The notes under the pieces: generated by a model | Databases searched by the model: none | What the model saw: only the letters and a program-made list of their open reading frames with translations | Told to the model about the DNA's origin: nothing | In this document: in pieces, positions 34,268-37,977 of the stretch | Layout of the letters: every line of letters starts with the position of its first letter | Numbering within the stretch: position 1 is the first letter of the stretch | Source of the DNA: an uncultured Bacteroidales bacterium | GTDB taxonomy: Bacteria; Bacteroidota; Bacteroidia; Bacteroidales; Paludibacteraceae | Direction: 5' to 3' | Assembly (NCBI GenBank): GCA_946185835.1 | Contig: CAMHKW010000020.1 | Span: 1-37,977 of the forward strand | Length of the DNA: 37,977 nucleotides | Position numbers and translations under genes: made by a program

Positions 34268-34594
34268 TCACCCTTTCACTTTATACCCCTCAGCCAGCAA
34301 CAGTTCGCGCACGCGGTTTCTCACATCACCTTGCAGCAGTATCTCGCCGTCACGCTCCGAACCGCCACACGCTAATCGCTGCTTCAGCCGGCTTGCCAAC
34401 TCACGAGCAGTCTGTTCGTCGTCTTCCAAACCCGCAATGATAGTCGAAGGCTTGCCCCGACGCTTCTCGAAAAATAGTGTCAACACCGGCTTCGCCTTCC
34501 GAGTCTCCTTCACTGCAGAAGCTACCACCTCTGCCACCTCCTCGTTAGCAGCAATATCCAATCCCGCTAACACCTGTTTCCAATCGCTGCTCAT
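34268..34594 (-). CDS. SUI1/eIF1-family translation factor (YciH-like)
   Basis: A 108-residue protein. The C-terminal 65 residues match the SUI1 fold: EKRRGKPSTIIAGLEDDEQT, ELASRLKQRLACGGSERDGE, ILLQGDVRNRVRELLLAEGY. Bacterial YciH proteins resemble eukaryotic eIF1 and may affect start-codon choice. It overlaps thiL by 4 bp (ATGA), so the two are coupled, and precedes the radical SAM gene by 15 bp. Confidence 0.92.
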   Translation of the reverse strand: MSSDWKQVLAGLDIAANEEVAEVVASAVKETRKAKPVLTLFFEKRRGKPSTIIAGLEDDEQTARELASRLKQRLACGGSERDGEILLQGDVRNRVRELLLAEGYKVKG

Positions 34595-35619
34595 TTCTCA
34601 AACGCTTGCCATCCTTGTGCCTTCAGCTGTAGCTCCTCGCCGTTTCTACCAATAAGGCATGTGCCATACTCCTGCTTCGTGATATGCCCTATTATATATA
34701 CGTCGTCAAGCGGTATGAGCTTCTCATAGTCGCCTATGCTGCAAGTAAACAGCAACTCATAGTCCTCGCCACCGTTCAGCGCACAAGTCACTATGTTAAG
34801 GTTCATCTCCTCAGCAAGCACGGCTGCCTGATAGTCGATAGGTATCTTGTCTTCGTATATAGCACAGCCTACGCCCGACTGACTGCATATATGCATCAGC
34901 TCCGACGACAAACCGTCCGACACGTCCATCATAGCCGTCGGATGAATGCCGGCTTTGCGAAGAGCCTCCACTATGTCACGACGTGCCTCAGGCTTCAGCT
35001 GACGCTCCAACAGATACTCCTTACCCTCAAACTGTGGCGTAGCGTTAGCATTGGTTTTCAGCACTATACGCTCACGCTCTAACAGCTGCAAACCTAAATA
35101 TGCCGAACCTAAATTACCCGACACACATATCAGGTCGTTGAGCTTGGCACCATTGCGATAAACGATATCCTTATCGGCTGCCTCGCCTATGCAGGTGATG
35201 CTTATCGTCAAACCCGTCAGCGACGAACATGTGTCGCCACCCACGATGTCAACGCCATAACGCTCACATGCCAAACGTATTCCGCTATAAAGCTCATCTA
35301 TCTGCTCCACCGAAAAACGCTTGCTGATACCAAGCGCCACCGTGATCTGAGTAGGAGTGCCGTTCATGGCATAGATGTCAGAGAAATTGACTACAGCTGC
35401 CTTATAGCCCAAATGCTTCAATGGCACGTATTCCAAATTGAAATGTATGCCCTCTAACAGCAAGTCGGTGGTTACAAGAGTCCGCTTATTGCCAAAACTA
35501 AGCACGGCAGCATCGTCGCCCACACCCTTCTGCGTCGACCGGCAAACCGCCTTCATGTCACGAGTGAGATGACGTATCAAACCAAACTCACCCATCGTTG
35601 ATATTTCTGTCCTTTCCAT
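34591..35619 (-). CDS. thiL: Thiamine-monophosphate kinase
   Basis: A 342-residue enzyme that converts thiamine phosphate to thiamine diphosphate with ATP. GEFGLIRHL, GVGDDAAVL, TTDLLLEGIHF, VNFSDIYAMNGTP, IVGGDTCSS, MMDVSDGLSSEL and NGGEDYELLFTC are all ThiL blocks; the Asp residues of GDDAA and TTDLL bind metal. The frame is open upstream to 35766, but the ATG at 35619 gives the standard N-terminus and follows the promoter at 35663-35692 by a short leader. No TPP riboswitch fits in that leader. It heads the operon that runs into the polysaccharide genes. Confidence 0.95.
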   Translation of the reverse strand: MERTEISTMGEFGLIRHLTRDMKAVCRSTQKGVGDDAAVLSFGNKRTLVTTDLLLEGIHFNLEYVPLKHLGYKAAVVNFSDIYAMNGTPTQITVALGISKRFSVEQIDELYSGIRLACERYGVDIVGGDTCSSLTGLTISITCIGEAADKDIVYRNGAKLNDLICVSGNLGSAYLGLQLLERERIVLKTNANATPQFEGKEYLLERQLKPEARRDIVEALRKAGIHPTAMMDVSDGLSSELMHICSQSGVGCAIYEDKIPIDYQAAVLAEEMNLNIVTCALNGGEDYELLFTCSIGDYEKLIPLDDVYIIGHITKQEYGTCLIGRNGEELQLKAQGWQAFEK

Positions 35620-35662
35620 AGCTACATATATGGTCAGCAACCGCTGACACTTTTTCAGTCTA

Positions 35663-35692
35663 CAAAGATACATATTTTTTTTTACATACAAA
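35663..35692 (-). promoter_or_regulatory. Promoter of thiL
   Basis: On the minus strand TATCTTTG (35663-35670) is the -7 box, and TTTG (35689-35692) lies 18 bp upstream of it as a -33 box. It is back to back with the glf promoter. Confidence 0.7.
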
Positions 35693-35701
35693 AAAAAGTC
35701 G

Positions 35702-35709
35702 TATCTTTG
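35702..35709 (+). promoter_or_regulatory. Promoter -7 box of glf
   Basis: TATCTTTG followed by C on the plus strand fits the Bacteroidetes -7 consensus. The -33 area lies in a T/A run (35674-35698) without a clear TTTG. The leader to the glf start at 35765 is about 50 nt. Confidence 0.6.
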
Positions 35710-35764
35710 CACACGTTTTACAATATAAAGGCTCATCTGCCTATCATAAAATCTACCAATCTCC

Positions 35765-36904
35765 ATGAAACACTACGACTATCTCATCGTCGGAGCCGGC
35801 ATCTTCGGAGCCACCTTCGCACACCGTATGACACAAGACGGACGCTCATGCCTCGTCATCGACCGACGACCACATATCGGTGGCAACACCTACTGCGAAA
35901 ACATCGAAGGCATCAACGTACATAAGTACGGAGCACATATCTTCCACACCTCCGACAAGCAGATTTGGGACTTCGTCAACTCACTCGTACCATTCAACCG
36001 ATACACCAACTCACCCGTTGCCAACTACCACGGCGAGCTCTATAACCTGCCCTTCAACATGAACACCTTCAACCGTATGTGGGGTGTCATCACGCCGCAG
36101 CAGGCACTCGACATCATAGAGCAACAACGCAACGAAGCCCGACTCGCCATGCAAAACGAAGGACGCACCGAACCCGCTAACTTAGAAGAACAAGCACTGC
36201 TGCTCGTCGGACGCGACATCTACGAAAAACTTATCAAAGGCTATACCGAAAAACAATGGGGCAGACCTTGCACTCAGCTACCCGCCTTCATCATCAAACG
36301 ACTGCCCGTGCGATTAGTCTTCGACAACAACTACTTCAACGACCTGTACCAAGGCATTCCTATCGGCGGATACAACCGACTTATCGAACGCCTGCTCGAA
36401 GGCTCCGACGTCATGCTCAACACCGACTTCCTCACCAACCGCGAATCACTAACCCGACAAGCCGACAAAATACTATACACCGGCGCCATCGACGCCTTCT
36501 ACGACTTCTGCTACGGCAAACTCGAATACCGCACCGTCCGTTTCGAACAGTCGACACTCGACATTCCCAACTACCAAGGCAACGCCGTCATCAACTACAC
36601 CGACGCACAGACACCTTATACACGTATCATCGAACACAAACACTTCGAGATGTTCGGACCCGACGTCGACAAATGCCCACACACCGTCATATCTAAAGAA
36701 TATAGCACCGAATGGACCGAAGGCATGGAACCTTACTACCCCATCAACGACCAACGAAACACCAACCTCTACCAACAATACCAACAACTCGCCCGGCAAG
36801 AGACAAAAGTGCTGTTCGGTGGACGACTCGCAGAGTATAAATACTACGATATGGCTCCTACCATCAAAAATTCGCTCATCCTCGCCGATTCACAAATCCA
36901 CTGA
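35765..36904 (+). CDS. glf: UDP-galactopyranose mutase
   Basis: A 379-residue flavoenzyme that interconverts UDP-galactopyranose and UDP-galactofuranose. YLIVGAGIFGATFAHRM (about residues 6-22) binds FAD. RRPHIGGNTYCE, VHKYGAHIFHTSD, NLPFNMNTFNRMWG, GYTEKQWGRPCTQLPAFIIK and PYYPINDQRNTNLYQQY are conserved UGM blocks. It provides the galactofuranose donor for surface glycans and is divergent from the thiL-polysaccharide operon, so the cluster's product may contain galactofuranose. Confidence 0.96.
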   Translation: MKHYDYLIVGAGIFGATFAHRMTQDGRSCLVIDRRPHIGGNTYCENIEGINVHKYGAHIFHTSDKQIWDFVNSLVPFNRYTNSPVANYHGELYNLPFNMNTFNRMWGVITPQQALDIIEQQRNEARLAMQNEGRTEPANLEEQALLLVGRDIYEKLIKGYTEKQWGRPCTQLPAFIIKRLPVRLVFDNNYFNDLYQGIPIGGYNRLIERLLEGSDVMLNTDFLTNRESLTRQADKILYTGAIDAFYDFCYGKLEYRTVRFEQSTLDIPNYQGNAVINYTDAQTPYTRIIEHKHFEMFGPDVDKCPHTVISKEYSTEWTEGMEPYYPINDQRNTNLYQQYQQLARQETKVLFGGRLAEYKYYDMAPTIKNSLILADSQIH

Positions 36905-36930
36905 TTATCAACTCAAACCAACACGCCCTC

Positions 36931-37003
36931 AAAAAAAAGTAAAAAAAAAGTAAAAAAAGTTGCGGAAAAATTTGCACGTTCCAACAAAAAGCAGTACCTT
37001 TGC
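36931..37003 (+). promoter_or_regulatory. tRNA promoter with phased A-tracts
   Basis: TTTG (36971-36974) and TACCTTTG (36995-37002) are 20 bp apart, a full-consensus Bacteroidetes promoter for the tRNA genes that follow. Upstream, three A-tracts of 7-9 bases, each ending in GT, start at 36931, 36941 and 36952. They are phased at 10-11 bp, which should bend the DNA and act like an UP element. Confidence 0.8.
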
Positions 37004-37022
37004 ACCCGCAAACGAGAAATAA

Positions 37023-37097
37023 GGGCGCTTAGCTCAGCTGGTTTAGAGCGTCTGCCTTACAAGCAGAGGGTCTGCGGTTCGAATCCGTAAGCGCCCA
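37023..37097 (+). tRNA. tRNA-Val (TAC)
   Basis: The acceptor stem is GGGCGCT/AGCGCCC with discriminator A. The anticodon stem TCTGC/GCAGA holds the loop CTTACAA, so the anticodon is TAC, valine. The T loop is TTCGAAT. No CCA is encoded. A terminator follows at once. Confidence 0.95.
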
Positions 37098-37100
37098 CAC

Positions 37101-37126
37101 AGAGGTCTGCAAAGACCTCTTTTTTT
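37101..37126 (+). terminator. Terminator after tRNA-Val
   Basis: Arms AGAGGTCT and AGACCTCT enclose a GCAA tetraloop and are followed by six T. It begins 3 bp after the tRNA 3' end. Confidence 0.9.
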
Positions 37127-37220
37127 GAAGAAGACTATCACACTATTCAAGGTCTCAACACCGCAAATAGCTACGATAGTTTCACAATTTAGGAGTTCAG
37201 TTCCCTGACACTTCTTACGA

Positions 37221-37307
37221 GGAAGGATGGGTGAGTGGCTGAAACCACCAGTTTGCTAAACTGACGTACGGGTAACCGTACCGGGGGTTCGAATCCCCCT
37301 CCTTCCG
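37221..37307 (+). tRNA. tRNA-Ser (GCT)
   Basis: An 87-nt class II tRNA with acceptor GGAAGGA/TCCTTCC, discriminator G and a long variable arm (CGTACGGGTAACCGTACC region). The anticodon loop TTGCTAA gives GCT, serine. No clear promoter is seen between the upstream terminator and this gene; read-through from the tRNA-Val promoter is possible. Confidence 0.95.
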
Positions 37308-37326
37308 CAACAAACACAACTACCAA

Positions 37327-37350
37327 CAAGCCTCTCTTTCGAGAGGCTTG
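37327..37350 (+). terminator. Hairpin after tRNA-Ser
   Basis: Arms CAAGCCTCTC and GAGAGGCTTG enclose TTTC. The T run after it is weak (CTTGTTATTT). It is likely to end the tRNA-Ser transcript. Confidence 0.65.
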
Positions 37351-37389
37351 CTTGTTATTTCAGCATTCGCGACGACTATATCTTCCTAA

Positions 37390-37665
37390 TCACCACCGGC
37401 ATCGACTCCGAAACAGGTCGTATCGTTTGTAGTTGTAAGGTAGTAGTTCACGCTCAGCGCAATGTACCACCGTCTCATCCATCTCTAAAAAGCCTCCGGG
37501 AAATGCCCAACAACCTTTGTATGGCTCGTTGCCACGTTGAATAAGCAACACATATATCTGTCCGTCTTTTTCAGCAAAAAGCACGGCATCTGCCGTCACC
37601 GAAGCCTGCGAAGTACGGTAGCAGGTCTTTCGCGCCTCAATAGACAAGGCGCGTGAAATAGTTGG
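37390..37665 (-). pseudogene. Truncated Nudix hydrolase
   Basis: The frame TCYRTSQASVTADAVLF, EKDGQIYVLLIQRGNEPYKG, CWAFPGGFLEMDETVVHCAE, REL matches the start of ADP-ribose/NTP pyrophosphatase-type Nudix proteins up to the middle of the Nudix box (GX5EX7REL). The essential EEXG part is replaced by LPYNYKRYDLF and a stop 18 codons on. The break point is near 37440. The N-terminal part of the frame upstream of about 37665 does not look like Nudix protein, and a proper start is not clear; TTG at about 37656-37658 is possible. The remnant could not coordinate the metal. Confidence 0.7.
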
Positions 37666-37927
37666 TGATGTAGTTGGAATTGGCGAGGGTGTCGGCGGAG
37701 ATGTCGGGCAGGTGCTTGCAGTAGATGACGGTGTAGGTCTGCGAGAGGGTGTCAGAGCCTGCTCGAAAATCGAAGATGAACTGCTGCAGCCCGTCCCTTT
37801 CTCGCATAAAGGTTTCGAGGAGCGAGCCGATGTCAAAGATGGGCACTAATGGGGGTGGCGAAAAGACAAGGTAAATGACCGACAAATCAAAATTTAGTAG
37901 TCCAGCAATCTGCCGTAGTCGCTCCAT
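37637..37927 (-). CDS. Short hypothetical open frame
   Basis: A 96-residue frame with ATG at 37927 that overlaps the 3' end of the upstream gene by 34 bp. The stretch IFDIGSLLETFMRERDGLQQFI and FDFRAGSDTLSQTYTVIYCK reads like real protein, and the segment LANSNYITNYFTRLVY ends it. I recognise no family. It could be a small gene, or the remnant of a longer one damaged together with the Nudix gene. Confidence 0.35.
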   Translation of the reverse strand: MERLRQIAGLLNFDLSVIYLVFSPPPLVPIFDIGSLLETFMRERDGLQQFIFDFRAGSDTLSQTYTVIYCKHLPDISADTLANSNYITNYFTRLVY

Positions 37928-37977
37928 TCGCCAAACATGCGTCCGGCTTTGGTCTCTGTGATAAGGTGAGACAGGGT
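37894..37977 (-). CDS. C-terminal end of an unidentified gene (partial)
   Basis: The last 27 codons of a minus-strand frame enter from the right edge and end with TAA at 37894-37896: TLSHLITETKAGRMFGEWSD then YGRLLDY. The residues are protein-like, but too few to name a family. Most of the gene lies outside the window. Confidence 0.5.
   Translation of the reverse strand, partial: TLSHLITETKAGRMFGEWSDYGRLLDY

Noticed and set aside
35620..35766. Upstream extension of thiL and a possible TPP riboswitch
   Set aside because: The promoter boxes lie within the extension, and the remaining leader of about 40 nt is too short for a TPP riboswitch.

Overview
The window looks like a chromosomal segment of a Bacteroidales bacterium, possibly Prevotellaceae-like; the family level is inference. 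The evidence is Bacteroidetes-type promoters (TAnnTTTG at -7 with TTTG or TTG about 20 bp upstream), a RagB/SusD-family protein, a type IX secretion C-terminal sorting domain, several SPII lipoproteins, and tRNA genes without an encoded CCA end.

Layout. Positions 1-686 hold no protein gene. They carry a dispersed repeat cut by the window edge, three REP-like hairpins, and a minus-strand tRNA-Phe with its promoter and terminator. Positions 687-8513 are a plus-strand run: family 9 glycosyltransferase, ParA, MerR-type regulator, YfhO-like membrane protein, PrsW-like protease, outer-membrane-type protein, an 18-unit array of an 8-bp repeat, a metallophosphoesterase lipoprotein and a NadR-like kinase. 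CdsA (8503-9309, minus) faces this run. A second plus-strand run (9441-14348) has a small acidic protein, an LpxL-like acyltransferase, a family 2 glycosyltransferase, a short T9SS-sorted protein and an orphan SusD-like protein without a lipobox.

From 14452 to 35619 every gene is on the minus strand. Read in the direction of transcription from the right, the set begins with thiL and a SUI1-family factor. A surface-polysaccharide cluster follows (radical SAM protein, pyruvyl transferase, three family 2 glycosyltransferases, a KdsC-like phosphatase and a further DXD protein). Then come an SGNH hydrolase, an iron-sulfur flavoprotein, a glutathione peroxidase lipoprotein, a ferritin-like protein, a tyrosine-phosphatase lipoprotein, a small-molecule kinase, and a two-gene amino-acid ABC importer. 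Next are a REP-associated-type transposase with an extra C-terminal domain, a nucleoside hydrolase, a 56-residue winged-helix protein overlapping a ZIP metal transporter, a radical SAM protein, and a flavodoxin/membrane protein/OhrR-like operon. UDP-galactopyranose mutase (glf) is divergent from thiL. The right end has tRNA-Val, tRNA-Ser, a broken Nudix gene and the 3' end of an unidentified gene.

The strongest candidates for something unusual are these. (1) The transposase at 19265-20497 has an intact HUH motif, a C-terminal domain of about 145 residues, a 27-bp in-frame repeat at its start, and two perfect palindromes (22 and 24 bp) with a shared CCAATATTGG core inside its own coding sequence. 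(2) The three hairpins at 287-379 share flanks and have compensatory stem changes, as expected for a REP family. (3) A compound repeat of about 80 bp occurs in inverted orientation at 1-81 and 15815-15899. (4) The 8-bp array at 6919-7062 varies at essentially two positions only. (5) The ABC importer protein has its substrate-binding lobes in apparently permuted order ahead of the permease.
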